Assembly (NCBI RefSeq): GCF_029868855.1
Contig: NZ_JARWOV010000193.1
Span: 1-45,781, forward strand
Direction of reading: 5' to 3'
Length of the DNA: 45,781 nucleotides
From: Nocardia carnea
GTDB lineage: Bacteria; Actinomycetota; Actinomycetes; Mycobacteriales; Mycobacteriaceae
Made by a program: the position numbers and the translations under genes. This document shows, one piece after another, positions 19,755 through 27,080 of the stretch. Under the pieces are notes generated by a model, which saw only the letters and a list, made by a program, of their open reading frames with translations, did no database searches and was not told where the DNA came from. Numbering within the stretch: position 1 is the first letter of the stretch; the number at the start of each line of letters is the position of its first letter.

Positions 19755-20248
19755 ACGAGCTTTTCGAAACCCCCGCCGACGGCACGGGTCTGCGCCGGGC
19801 GTTCGCCAACTTCCCGAGCGGGGTGGTGGCGGTCTGCGCCCGGGTCGACGGGAAACCGCACGGTCTCGCCGTCAGTACCTTCGTCCCGGTCTCGCTCGAC
19901 CCACCGCTGGTGTCGTTCTGCATCCAGAACACCTCCGCCACCTGGACCCGCCTGGTCCACGCGGGCCACCTCGGCCTCAGCCTGCTCGGCACCGACCAAC
20001 AGGACGCCGCCCGTTCCCTCGCCTCCCACGACGGCGACCGCTTCCGCGGCCTGGATCTGCACGACGGTACGGGTGAGGCAGTGTTCATCGACGGCGCCTC
20101 GGTCTGGATCGAAGGCACCCCCGAAGCGCACGTCCCGGCGGGCGACCACACGGTGGTCATCCTGCGCATCCACCGCCTGGCAATCCACCCCGGCCGGGAA
20201 CCGCTGGTGTTCCACGGTTCCCGATTCCGCCTCCTGCGCGCGGGTTGA
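19751..20248 (+). CDS. Flavin reductase family protein (HpaC-like FMN-binding split barrel)
   Basis: A 165-residue flavin reductase: LRRAFANFPSGVVAVCA at the N-terminus, GLAVSTFVPVSLDPPLVSFCIQ (the FMN/flavin binding signature S-T/SF..VSxxPP) and HTVVILRIHRL near the C-terminus. Such proteins supply reduced FMN or FAD to two-component monooxygenases. Translation begins at a GTG that overlaps the stop of the preceding FMN reductase. Two unrelated flavin reductases in one operon, without an adjacent oxygenase, is the notable feature. Confidence 0.88.
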   Translation: MNELFETPADGTGLRRAFANFPSGVVAVCARVDGKPHGLAVSTFVPVSLDPPLVSFCIQNTSATWTRLVHAGHLGLSLLGTDQQDAARSLASHDGDRFRGLDLHDGTGEAVFIDGASVWIEGTPEAHVPAGDHTVVILRIHRLAIHPGREPLVFHGSRFRLLRAG

Positions 20249-20412
20249 GCGGTCTGTCCTCGATTCCGTCGGGCGGTGGCTGCCGATCACCTGGCCGCCC
20301 GCTCGGCGGATCAGCGCACCGCTGATGCCGCTGTGCCCCACCCGAGCGTGACCAGCACCGCTCCGGCGTCCACCCGAGTTCCTCACCGATCCGGCATATA
20401 AATGCCCTACAA

Positions 20413-20428
20413 GTGCGCACTTGCGCAC
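20413..20428. promoter_or_regulatory. Palindromic operator of the MFS/ArsR operon
   Basis: GTGCGCACTTGCGCAC is an inverted repeat with 7-base arms (GTGCGCA/TGCGCAC) and a 2-base centre, 52 bases before the MFS start and next to a possible -10 (TATGGT). Its size and place suit an ArsR-family dimer, probably the product of the second gene of the operon. Confidence 0.6.
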
Positions 20429-20479
20429 GTATGGTGTATTTTCGGGATATGCGCTGTCGTTGACGGAGGTCGGGTCGCT

Positions 20480-21715
20480 GTGCTGGATATCTTGGGTGGC
20501 CGGGTGTTTCGGCGGCTGTTCACCGCCCAGGTGGTGGCGCTGGTGGGGACCGGACTGCTGACGGTCGCGCTGGGTCTGCTGGCCTACGACCTGGCCGGCG
20601 AAGACGCGGGCGCGGTGCTGGGTACGGCGCTGGCGATCAAGATGGTGGCCTATGTAGTGGTGGCGCCGGTGATCGCCGCGATGACCGATCGGCTCCCACG
20701 GCGTGCGGTGCTGATCACCGCAGATATCGTCCGTGCCGCCGTCGCCCTCGTCCTGCCGTTCGTGGATCAGGTCTGGCAGATCTATCTGTTGATCTTCGTA
20801 TTGCAGGCGGCCTCGGCGACGTTCACCCCGGCGTTCCAATCGGTGATCCCCTCGGTGCTGCCCGACAGAGACGACTACACGCGCGGACTGTCCCTGTCGC
20901 GACTGGCCTACGACCTGGAGGCGGTGCTGTCACCACTGCTGGCGGCTGCTCTGCTCATCGTGCTCGAATACCACAGCTTGTTCCTGGGCACCGTCACCGG
21001 TTTCGCCGCTTCGGCGCTGCTCGTCGTTTGCACGACGTTACCGGCTGTTCCGGAGCCGGATCGTGCCCAGCCGCTGTCCGACCGGATCTTCGCCGGCGCC
21101 CGCGTAATGCTGTCCCGGCCGGAACTGCGTGGGCTCCTCGCCCTGAATCTGGTAGCTGCCTGCGGTACCGGGCTGGTTCTCGTCAACACGGTCGTCTATG
21201 TCCGCGACCTGCTGCACGGAACCGGCGCCGGAGTCGCGATCGCACTGGGCTGCTTCGGTGCCGGCTCGATGCTGGTGGCACTACTGCTGCCGCGTCTGCT
21301 CGCCCGGCTGCCGGACCGAACGGTGATGCTCACCGGCGCCGTCGTCGTCCTGGCGGGCCTCTCGGTATGCGCCCTATTGCTCGTGGCCGCACCCGGTCCG
21401 ATCCTCGGCTGGGCGATCCTCGCGCCCACCTGGATCTCCTTGGGCGCCGGAACATCGTTGATCGCCACGCCCGCGTCTCGGTTGGTGCGCGACCATTCGG
21501 CCGAACAGGAACTCCCCGCCGTGTTCACCGCCCAGTTCTCCCTGTCCCATGCCTGCTTCCTGCTCACCTACCCGATCGCCGGATGGGTCGGCGCCCGCGC
21601 CGGGCATCCGATTGCCGCAGCGCTGCTGGCGGTACTGGTTACACTCGCAACCATCACAGCCGCACGCCTGTGGCCGGCGTTCCGTCCCGCCACACCGGTC
21701 GCGGCGGTCCGATGA
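20480..21715 (+). CDS. MFS transporter (EntS/NreB-like exporter)
   Basis: A 411-residue inner-membrane permease with about 12 hydrophobic segments and the MFS loop between TM2 and TM3 (AAMTDRLPRRAVL). A second related block lies at the middle (RLLARLPDRTVMLTG). The overall pattern fits the MFS_3 group that includes enterobactin and nickel exporters. The GTG at 20480 is favoured by GGAGGT 9 bases upstream. Its stop overlaps the ATG of the ArsR gene (ATGA), giving tight coupling. Export of the metal or toxic ligand sensed by that ArsR protein is inferred. Confidence 0.88.
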   Translation: MLDILGGRVFRRLFTAQVVALVGTGLLTVALGLLAYDLAGEDAGAVLGTALAIKMVAYVVVAPVIAAMTDRLPRRAVLITADIVRAAVALVLPFVDQVWQIYLLIFVLQAASATFTPAFQSVIPSVLPDRDDYTRGLSLSRLAYDLEAVLSPLLAAALLIVLEYHSLFLGTVTGFAASALLVVCTTLPAVPEPDRAQPLSDRIFAGARVMLSRPELRGLLALNLVAACGTGLVLVNTVVYVRDLLHGTGAGVAIALGCFGAGSMLVALLLPRLLARLPDRTVMLTGAVVVLAGLSVCALLLVAAPGPILGWAILAPTWISLGAGTSLIATPASRLVRDHSAEQELPAVFTAQFSLSHACFLLTYPIAGWVGARAGHPIAAALLAVLVTLATITAARLWPAFRPATPVAAVR

Positions 21716-22089
21716 AAGTGGTGACCACGATGGCCGAGCGCGCAGACGATCCCGCGGCCAGTCTCACCCACCCGGTCTCTCCGGACCCGGCCCGCCTGGA
21801 AGCCGCCACCGGCATATTCCAGATGCTGGCCGACCCGACCCGCCTGCACATCCTGTGGCTGCTCAGCCACGGAGAAGCCGATGTCACCGCCCTCGTCGAT
21901 GCCTGCGGGCCTTCCCGCACCGCCGTCAGTCAGCACCTGGCCAAACTCCGCTTCTCGGGTCTGGTCGACACCCGCAAAGAAGGCCGCCGCGTCATCTACC
22001 GCCTCCGCGGCGGCCACCTCACCCGCCTGGTGCGGGAAGGAATCAATCACGCCGACCACATGATCACCGGCGAACCCCCACACGAGTAG
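21712..22089 (+). CDS. ArsR/SmtB-family repressor with an alpha5-type metal site
   Basis: A 125-residue winged-helix repressor. FQMLADPTRLHILWLLSHGE is the conserved ArsR helix, SRTAVSQHLAKLRFSGLV the recognition helix and TRKEGRRVIYRL the wing. The alpha3 Cys motif ELCVCD is absent. The last helix reads GGHLTRLVREGINHADH, which fits the alpha5 ligand pattern xxH-x10-HxxH of CzrA and NmtR (Zn, or Ni/Co sensors), except that the usual Asp two residues before the first His is Gly. I infer a metal-responsive repressor controlling the upstream exporter. It is coupled to the MFS gene by a 4-base overlap. Confidence 0.9.
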   Translation: MKVVTTMAERADDPAASLTHPVSPDPARLEAATGIFQMLADPTRLHILWLLSHGEADVTALVDACGPSRTAVSQHLAKLRFSGLVDTRKEGRRVIYRLRGGHLTRLVREGINHADHMITGEPPHE

Positions 22090-22435
22090 CCATCGTGCAG
22101 GTCGGGCCATCGTTCGATCAGCTCACGGCGAAAGCACGTATCCGATCACTCGGCGGCAGATCCGGTGCCGTCACCCAGCATCACACCATCGGCGCCGATA
22201 AGGCCGACCATCTCGGCCGGCGCGTGCCATTCCCGGCGTTGCCAAACGTCGGTCGCGGTCAGGTGTGGCACGACGACGACTTCGGCGCGATTCTCGAGTG
22301 CGTGTCCGGCTGCGATCATCACGGCCGGCCGCGGCTCGTGCGCAGTGCACCAGAAGCGCGTGCGCTCGGTGCCGGCCGTGGTCGCTTGTCGACAGAGTGC
22401 AGTTTCAGCGGGGCGATGGAACGGTGCGAACGGGA

Positions 22436-22463
22436 ACAGGCCCGTCGGTGAGGACGGGCCTGT
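22436..22463 (-). terminator. Strong hairpin downstream of the DUF4352 gene
   Basis: ACAGGCCCGTC and GACGGGCCTGT form a perfect 11-bp stem with a 6-base loop, 63 bases after the DUF4352 stop on the minus strand. No long U-tract follows, so it would be an I-shaped terminator of the kind common in actinobacteria. The remainder of the 436-base gap 22090-22525 shows no gene I can support. Confidence 0.5.
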
Positions 22464-22525
22464 CGTAGTTCGACCCGCAACAGCAGAGTTGGCGCTAACT
22501 GGGTCTCACCGTTCGGCCTTTCTCG

Positions 22526-23158
22526 CTACAGCGCGACCTTCACCCCGCCGGAGAACGCCGAGTCGTGGAACTCGATTGCCGCGGGCTGGGCGCCGGCCGG
22601 GACGTCGAACGCGATGATCACTTTCAGCGTGTTACCCGGGTTGATGTCTGCCCCGATAACGGAGGAGTCGTTGACGTTGACCTCCGCCATGGTGTCGTTG
22701 GTGAACTCTCGCCCCTGGGCATCGATCAACTGCTGGTTCCCGCCGAAGTAGGCGCGCGGGACATCGCCGATGTTGGTGACCGTGGTGTGCACCAAAACGT
22801 ACTGGCCCTGGGCTTCCTTCTGCAGATACGGATTCGTCCCCACGGTCTGCAGTCCCTGTTCGACCTCGGTGACGACGAACTCGAACTTGCCGTCCCGGAC
22901 CGGCGAGCCCGCCGGCGCCGTGTCGGATTCGGGTGCGGCGGCTGCTGCGGGCTCTCCCGCGGGGGCGGCGGCACGGGGCACCGGGGCCGAGGTGTCCGAG
23001 GCCTTGTCACTGCTGCTGATCATGGCGACGCAGCCGCCGAACCCGCAGAGTAGGACGATGGCAGGGATGATGAGCCACGGCCACGTCTTCTTTTTCGGCG
23101 GTGGGGGCGGCGGATAGGAGCCGTAGGGCTGTTGCGGCGGATAGGGCGGGTTGGTCAA
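22526..23158 (-). CDS. Membrane-anchored DUF4352 (immunoglobulin-like) protein
   Basis: A 210-residue protein with a Pro/Tyr-rich cytoplasmic N-terminus (YPPQQPYGSYPPPPPPKKK) and one membrane segment at about 27-47 (WPWLIIPAIVLLCGFGGCVA). An Ala/Pro/Ser linker follows, then an extracellular DUF4352 domain from about residue 90: GKFEFVVTEVEQGLQ, YVLVHTTVTNIGDVP and a C-terminal FDVPAGAQPAAIEFHDSAF. DUF4352 proteins are predicted cell-surface Ig-like modules of unknown function. The start is a TTG with GAGGGGA 4 bases upstream. That TTG overlaps the stop (TTGA) of the broken gene upstream, so the two were translationally coupled. Confidence 0.85.
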   Translation of the reverse strand: MTNPPYPPQQPYGSYPPPPPPKKKTWPWLIIPAIVLLCGFGGCVAMISSSDKASDTSAPVPRAAAPAGEPAAAAAPESDTAPAGSPVRDGKFEFVVTEVEQGLQTVGTNPYLQKEAQGQYVLVHTTVTNIGDVPRAYFGGNQQLIDAQGREFTNDTMAEVNVNDSSVIGADINPGNTLKVIIAFDVPAGAQPAAIEFHDSAFSGGVKVAL

Positions 23159-23546
23159 GGTGTCCCCTCAGGGTGTTGGTGCGCAGTCGAACCCGGCGGA
23201 CTGTTATCCACCGGAAAGTGTGGCGCGTTACATGGTTTGAACAGATAGCTATCGGGATATGGCTCAGCGAAGGCACGCATGTCCTGCCCAGTCACGTCGA
23301 AGGGGACGCCGTCGGCGAGTCCAGGAAGATGCCGTGGGCGAGAACTGTGGTGAGAGTGCTGTCCTGGCATCCGATTTCGTAGGCGACGTCGGCGGTGGAA
23401 CCGGAGATGGACTCGGGGTCGGTGGGGTCGGCGCCGACGGGGCCGTAGGAGGCTGCAGGAGACGCGACGAGAGCAACGGTGGCCAGAGAGGTGCGGATGC
23501 GGATTACCCGTCGCTGGCGGGTGTCGCCGGAAAATGAAATCGGCAC
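23155..23546 (-). pseudogene. Frameshifted small exported-protein gene coupled to the DUF4352 gene
   Basis: Two protein-like reading frames join here. The first begins at about 23546 (GTG), has a weak signal-like stretch (SLATVALVASPAASYG) and runs through VAYEIGCQDSTLTTVLAHG to FLDS. From about 23320 the sensible frame shifts by one base and continues as LADGVPFDVTGQDMRAFAEP to a TGA at 23155. That stop overlaps the TTG start of the next gene, which supports the second frame being coding. One missing base near 23320 would restore a protein of ~130 residues. It could be a sequencing error, a real pseudogene or, less likely, a programmed shift. The family is not recognised. Confidence 0.5.
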
Positions 23547-23742
23547 GTGTCAGTAGATCGACAGGGCGCCGAAGGCTCCGGGACTAGGCCGTACGCCCTG
23601 GAAGATCATCGGACCCAGCTATGGCTGTACGACAGGGGGTGTCCCGGTTCGCCGACGGGAATGATTGAGCGCAGTGGGTGCAGTACCCGGAGTCTGCGCG
23701 CTTTGCTGAATCGCACCTGCCTGGACAAGGCGCATCTTTTGG

Positions 23743-23816
23743 TGGAGCCGGTGACGGGAATCGAACCCGCGCCGTCTGCTTGGGAAGCAGAAGTTCTGCC
23801 ATTGAACTACACCGGC
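23743..23816 (-). tRNA. tRNA-Gly (anticodon CCC)
   Basis: On the minus strand a full cloverleaf is present. The acceptor stem is GCCGGTG/CACCGGC, the D arm is GTTC...GAAC, and the anticodon stem TCTGC/GCAGA has the loop TTCCCAA. The T arm contains GGTTCGATTCC. The discriminator T is followed by an encoded CCA. The central loop triplet is CCC, reading GGG glycine codons. The length is 74 with CCA. The 196 bases between this gene and the broken gene start (23547-23742) show nothing further. Confidence 0.95.
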
Positions 23817-23911
23817 GGTACGCCTGTCGGCGCGAAGGCGAGCTTAGCAGAGGGCCGAGCCGGGATCGAAATCATTCGTCGATTCCGCTCCCGGTCGACG
23901 TGCGTTTCGGG

Positions 23912-24283
23912 TCAGACTTCCGACCAGACGCCGAGCTGGTTGCCGCTGGGGTCGGTGAAGTGGAAGCGGCGGCCGCCGGGGAAGTCGAAGGGGCCTTCGG
24001 TGACCGTGCCGCCGGCTGCGCCGACGGAGCGGAGGCTGGTGTCGAGATCGTTCGAGTAGAGCAGGACCAGGGGGCCGCCGGTGCGGACCTCGGAACCGGC
24101 GGCCAGGCCGCCCGCCTCGCCTGCGCTGCCGTCGAAGCGGCGGATACCGGCGTAGGTGGGGCCGTAGTCGTTGAATTCCCAGCCGAACGCCGAGCGGTAG
24201 AAGGTTTTGGCGGCGTCCAGATCGGTGACGGTGAGTTCGATGTAGTCGATGCCGTGGTGGGTGTGCGCGGTTGCCTCGGACAT
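23912..24283 (-). CDS. VOC family protein (glyoxalase/bleomycin-resistance fold)
   Basis: A 123-residue protein with two beta-alpha-beta-beta-beta VOC modules: [25 protein letters not shown] at the start, [19 protein letters not shown], then [31 protein letters not shown]. Metal-ligand positions are only partly obvious (His near the start, Glu near the C-terminus), so the reaction is unknown; small-molecule binding or detoxification is typical. The ATG at 24283 is preferred over the one at 24289 because AGGAGGA lies 6 bases before it and abuts the other. It is divergent from dcd. Confidence 0.88.
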   Translation of the reverse strand: MSEATAHTHHGIDYIELTVTDLDAAKTFYRSAFGWEFNDYGPTYAGIRRFDGSAGEAGGLAAGSEVRTGGPLVLLYSNDLDTSLRSVGAAGGTVTEGPFDFPGGRRFHFTDPSGNQLGVWSEV

Positions 24284-24436
24284 GGGCATTCCTCCTCGTG
24301 GACCGGCGGGTATGTGCAGCGGCCGGGCTTCGGGCGGCCGCGTCCATCAGGTGCAGTGTGCCCGCGGGATGCGACAGAAAACGGTGCCTGCCGGACCGGG
24401 GCCGTCCTGCTCGAACGTGGTCGCTACGCTCGTGGC

Positions 24437-25009
24437 GTGCTGCTTTCCGATCGTGATATCCGGGCGGAGTTCGCCGCCGGGCGGCTCGGGCTCGAACCGT
24501 TCGAGGACAACCTGGTCCAGCCGTCCAGTATCGACGTGCGGCTGGACCGGATGTTCCGGGTGTTCAACAACACCCGGTACACCCATATCGACCCGGCGCA
24601 GCGCCAGGACGAGCTGACGACTCTGGTGGAGCCCGCCGCGGGTGAACCGTTCGTGTTGCATCCGGGTGAGTTCGTGCTCGGATCCACGCTGGAGGTATGC
24701 AGCCTGCCCGACGATCTGGCGGGCCGGTTGGAGGGTAAGTCGAGTCTGGGGCGGTTGGGGTTGCTCACCCATTCGACGGCCGGGTTCATCGACCCGGGGT
24801 TCAGTGGGCACATCACCCTGGAACTGTCGAACGTGGCGAATCTGCCGATCACGTTGTGGCCCGGGATGAAGATCGGGCAGCTGTGCTTGTTCCGGCTGAC
24901 CAGTCCGGCGGAGAACCCGTACGGCAGCGCGGGCACCGGCTCGAAATACCAGGGGCAGCGTGGGCCTACGCCGTCCCGGGCGTACCTGAACTTCCCTCTG
25001 CCGAGCTGA
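24437..25009 (+). CDS. dcd: dCTP deaminase, bifunctional dCTP deaminase/dUTPase type
   Basis: A 190-residue trimeric nucleotide enzyme converting dCTP to dUTP and, in the mycobacterial form, onward to dUMP plus diphosphate, supplying dTMP synthesis and limiting dUTP. Nearly every block matches Mycobacterium tuberculosis Dcd (Rv0321): [78 protein letters not shown] and the flexible C-terminus [14 protein letters not shown]. The length is that of the family. The GTG at 24437 is fixed by this conserved N-terminus. Confidence 0.96.
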   Translation: MLLSDRDIRAEFAAGRLGLEPFEDNLVQPSSIDVRLDRMFRVFNNTRYTHIDPAQRQDELTTLVEPAAGEPFVLHPGEFVLGSTLEVCSLPDDLAGRLEGKSSLGRLGLLTHSTAGFIDPGFSGHITLELSNVANLPITLWPGMKIGQLCLFRLTSPAENPYGSAGTGSKYQGQRGPTPSRAYLNFPLPS

Positions 25010-25010
25010 G

Positions 25011-25029
25011 GCGGCCGGTGTTCGGCCGC
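25011..25029. terminator. Hairpin between convergent dcd and tetR genes
   Basis: GCGGCCG and CGGCCGC form a 7-bp stem around GTGTT, starting 2 bases after the dcd stop. There is no U-tract. It may end dcd, and perhaps transcripts from the opposite side too. Confidence 0.4.
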
Positions 25030-25075
25030 TGAGCCGGGTGGCGACGGGCATGTAGCGGCGCCCCTGACGAGGCGT

Positions 25076-25645
25076 TCAATGGTCGTCCTTCTCGGGCGGA
25101 CCGAGGACGATATCGGCGGTCCGTGCCATCACCTCGTCGCGCTGCACGCCCTCGGCCGGGTCGGCGACCAGGAAGTGCATACCGATCCGCGCACTGAATG
25201 CGAGCAGGCTACGGGCTTCGACCTCGACCGGGTCGCTGAAGTAGGTGCCGATCATCTCGCGCAGCAACTCCATGCGCTGGTTGTCCACCTGGCGCAGTCG
25301 GGTCGCGACCGACTCGTCGCGGCGGGCCCAGTCGCGGATCGCGAGGTCGATCGGCAGTAGTTCGGGGGAGAGGGTGAGCGCGCCGGCTCGCTGGATCTTG
25401 GTCCGTGCGTTGCCGCCCTCGCGGGCGACGCTGTCGAGTACCTCGTCGACGCTACGCCGCTCCCAGGTGTCCAGCATCGCCTCGAGCAGGGCGTTGCGAT
25501 CGGCGAAGTAGCCGTAGAAGCCGCCCTTGGTGACGCCCAGCGCTTTTGCGAGCGCTTCGACACGGACTGCGTCGGGACCCCCGCGAGCCAGGGCGCGCAG
25601 GCCCTCGTCGATCCAGTCGGCGCTCGGCGTGCGTGCCGTTCCCAT
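25076..25645 (-). CDS. TetR/AcrR family transcriptional regulator
   Basis: A 189-residue repressor. The N-terminal helix-turn-helix is WIDEGLRALARGGPDAVRVE followed by ALAKALGVTKGGFYGYFADR, the signature of the family. The C-terminal ligand/dimer domain includes a run of helices around IDLAIRDWARRDESVATRLR and SLLAFSARIGMHFLV; the ligand is unknown. It is transcribed divergently from the gene at 25744, and two identical-type palindromes lie between the starts. This strongly suggests autoregulation and control of the divergent gene. Confidence 0.92.
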   Translation of the reverse strand: MGTARTPSADWIDEGLRALARGGPDAVRVEALAKALGVTKGGFYGYFADRNALLEAMLDTWERRSVDEVLDSVAREGGNARTKIQRAGALTLSPELLPIDLAIRDWARRDESVATRLRQVDNQRMELLREMIGTYFSDPVEVEARSLLAFSARIGMHFLVADPAEGVQRDEVMARTADIVLGPPEKDDH

Positions 25646-25674
25646 CGCTGTGTCTCCCTTCGTGACCGAGGTCT

Positions 25675-25690
25675 ATACGCCACCGTATAA
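25675..25690. promoter_or_regulatory. TetR operator 1
   Basis: TATACGCCACCGTATA, perfect inverted repeat TATACG-N4-CGTATA, 30 bases upstream of the tetR start and 32 bases centre to centre from the second copy. Confidence 0.8.
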
Positions 25691-25706
25691 GTGCGGTAGC
25701 GTTGTT

Positions 25707-25722
25707 ATACGCAACCGTATAT
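25707..25722. promoter_or_regulatory. TetR operator 2
   Basis: TATACGCAACCGTATA, second perfect TATACG-N4-CGTATA repeat, 22 bases before the divergent start at 25744. The 32-bp centre spacing is close to three helical turns, placing both on the same DNA face. Confidence 0.8.
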
Positions 25723-25743
25723 CAGCCAGAGGGAGACGCGGCG

Positions 25744-26256
25744 ATGTCAGACAGATTCCCGGATCGCGTGGCCGAAGACCGCTCCGACCCGATCGTGTTT
25801 CGGCAGCACGACATCGCCGACTCGACCCGAGCGCGCAGTGCGATAACCGAATACGACTACGTCGATCAGTTCACGCTGGTCACCGACGCGGCGGCGGCCG
25901 GGACTCCGGAAGCATGGGCGCGCGCGGCGCTCGACACCGTGGCCGGGATCAAGGGGCAACTGATCTGGCGAGGTCTGCTGGGATTACGACTCGGCCGCCG
26001 GTCTGCCCCGGGACGTGTGGCCGGATGGGCCGTCGTCGAACGCGGTGACACCTGGATCACGCTCGCGGCACGGTCGTGGCTGCTCACCGGCCGCCTCGTG
26101 GTCGAGATCGGGCCGGACAGTGTTTCGCTGGCCACCTTCGTTCGGTACGAACGGACGATCGGCGAGCGTATCTGGACCCTCGCCGCCCGCGGGCATCGCC
26201 GGTTCGCACCCGAATTGCTACCCGATGCGCAGCGAGTTCTGCGGCGACTTCCGTGA
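25744..26256 (+). CDS. Uncharacterised protein controlled by divergent TetR
   Basis: A 170-residue soluble protein I do not recognise with certainty. It contains DIADSTRARSAITEYDYVDQ, then FTLVTDAAAAGTPEAWARAA, a middle WRGLLGLRLGR, and VAGWAVVERGDTWITLAARS followed by LVVEIGPDSVSLATFVRYER. The alternating short strands and a central helix look like a SRPBCC or DUF2867-like fold, which is a guess. No signal peptide or membrane segment is seen. The ATG at 25744 has GAGGGAGA 7 bases upstream. The operator just before it indicates induction by the TetR ligand, so a role in handling that small molecule is likely. Confidence 0.78.
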   Translation: MSDRFPDRVAEDRSDPIVFRQHDIADSTRARSAITEYDYVDQFTLVTDAAAAGTPEAWARAALDTVAGIKGQLIWRGLLGLRLGRRSAPGRVAGWAVVERGDTWITLAARSWLLTGRLVVEIGPDSVSLATFVRYERTIGERIWTLAARGHRRFAPELLPDAQRVLRRLP

Positions 26257-26396
26257 TACCGAGCCGGCCGGGGCAGAGACCGGCCCGGTATCCCGGTGGC
26301 TGTCCTGGACAGCCTGTCCCGCGGTCACCCGTCGGCGCCGCGGGCGGGCTACGTCCGGCGTGCCTTGTGAGCTGCCGGACGTAGCCCCATCCCCGG

Positions 26397-26843
26397 TCAT
26401 TCCCGGTTGCCGCCCGCCAGGAGTGCGGCGTTGATAACCGAGGACAAAGGCGGGAGCAGGCCGTCGCGTTCGGGCGGTACCACCCAGTTGCAGCCTTCCC
26501 GGTTCCAGCGGCCCATCCCGGTGGGCAGCATGACCGCGCTGCCCACGCCGGGAATGTCGATATCGATGCGGTGCAGCATTTCCACCACTTCGGGATCGGG
26601 CCGGCGATCCGGATAGGCCACGAAGCTCCAGCGAATCTGGCGGGCCAGCACGGGAACCCGGATATCCCGGGATTCCAGTAGTTCGCGAACGGCGCGGGCG
26701 CGTTCGGTGGGTAGGTGGATGACGCAGGCTCGGCTGGTGATCGGCAGCATTACGAAGCCGCCGCGTTCGGTGGCCGGTAGACCGAATTCGTGGCGGTAGT
26801 AGGTGGCCCAGTCGTCGACCGTTCTGAGCTTTTCCACATTCAC
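26397..26843 (-). CDS. Small uncharacterised protein divergent from an XRE regulator
   Basis: A 148-residue protein. VNVEKLRTVDDWATYYRHEF opens it. Two beta-rich blocks follow (GGFVMLPITSRACVIHLPTE and VGSAVMLPTG...NWVVPPE) around a helix, ending LPPLSSVINAALLAGGN. The pattern recalls short actinobacterial proteins often labelled bifunctional DNA primase/polymerase N-terminal-like that sit beside XRE/WhiJ-type regulators; this is inference from layout and block order. The GTG at 26843 has AAGGGGA 6 bases before it. Its start faces the regulator gene at 27081, so the two probably share a control region. Confidence 0.72.
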   Translation of the reverse strand: MNVEKLRTVDDWATYYRHEFGLPATERGGFVMLPITSRACVIHLPTERARAVRELLESRDIRVPVLARQIRWSFVAYPDRRPDPEVVEMLHRIDIDIPGVGSAVMLPTGMGRWNREGCNWVVPPERDGLLPPLSSVINAALLAGGNRE

Positions 26844-27080
26844 GGTGAATCCCCTTGCCTCCCTGGGCGTGCCGGGCCTCCCTGGCGTGCCGAGCCACGG
26901 CCGGTGGCGTTTCGCTCCTGCCTTTCCAGGATCCCGCCCGGACCGGCGTGCCGGAACCGCCACCGCGCTCACGTTCCACTGCCCTTGCGCTGCCATTCGC
27001 CGCGGTAGCGAAATTCCTTGTGGTTGCAGTCACATTCGGCTCGTACTCTGGGGAGGAAATCGTTCGGAAAGGGTGACAAC

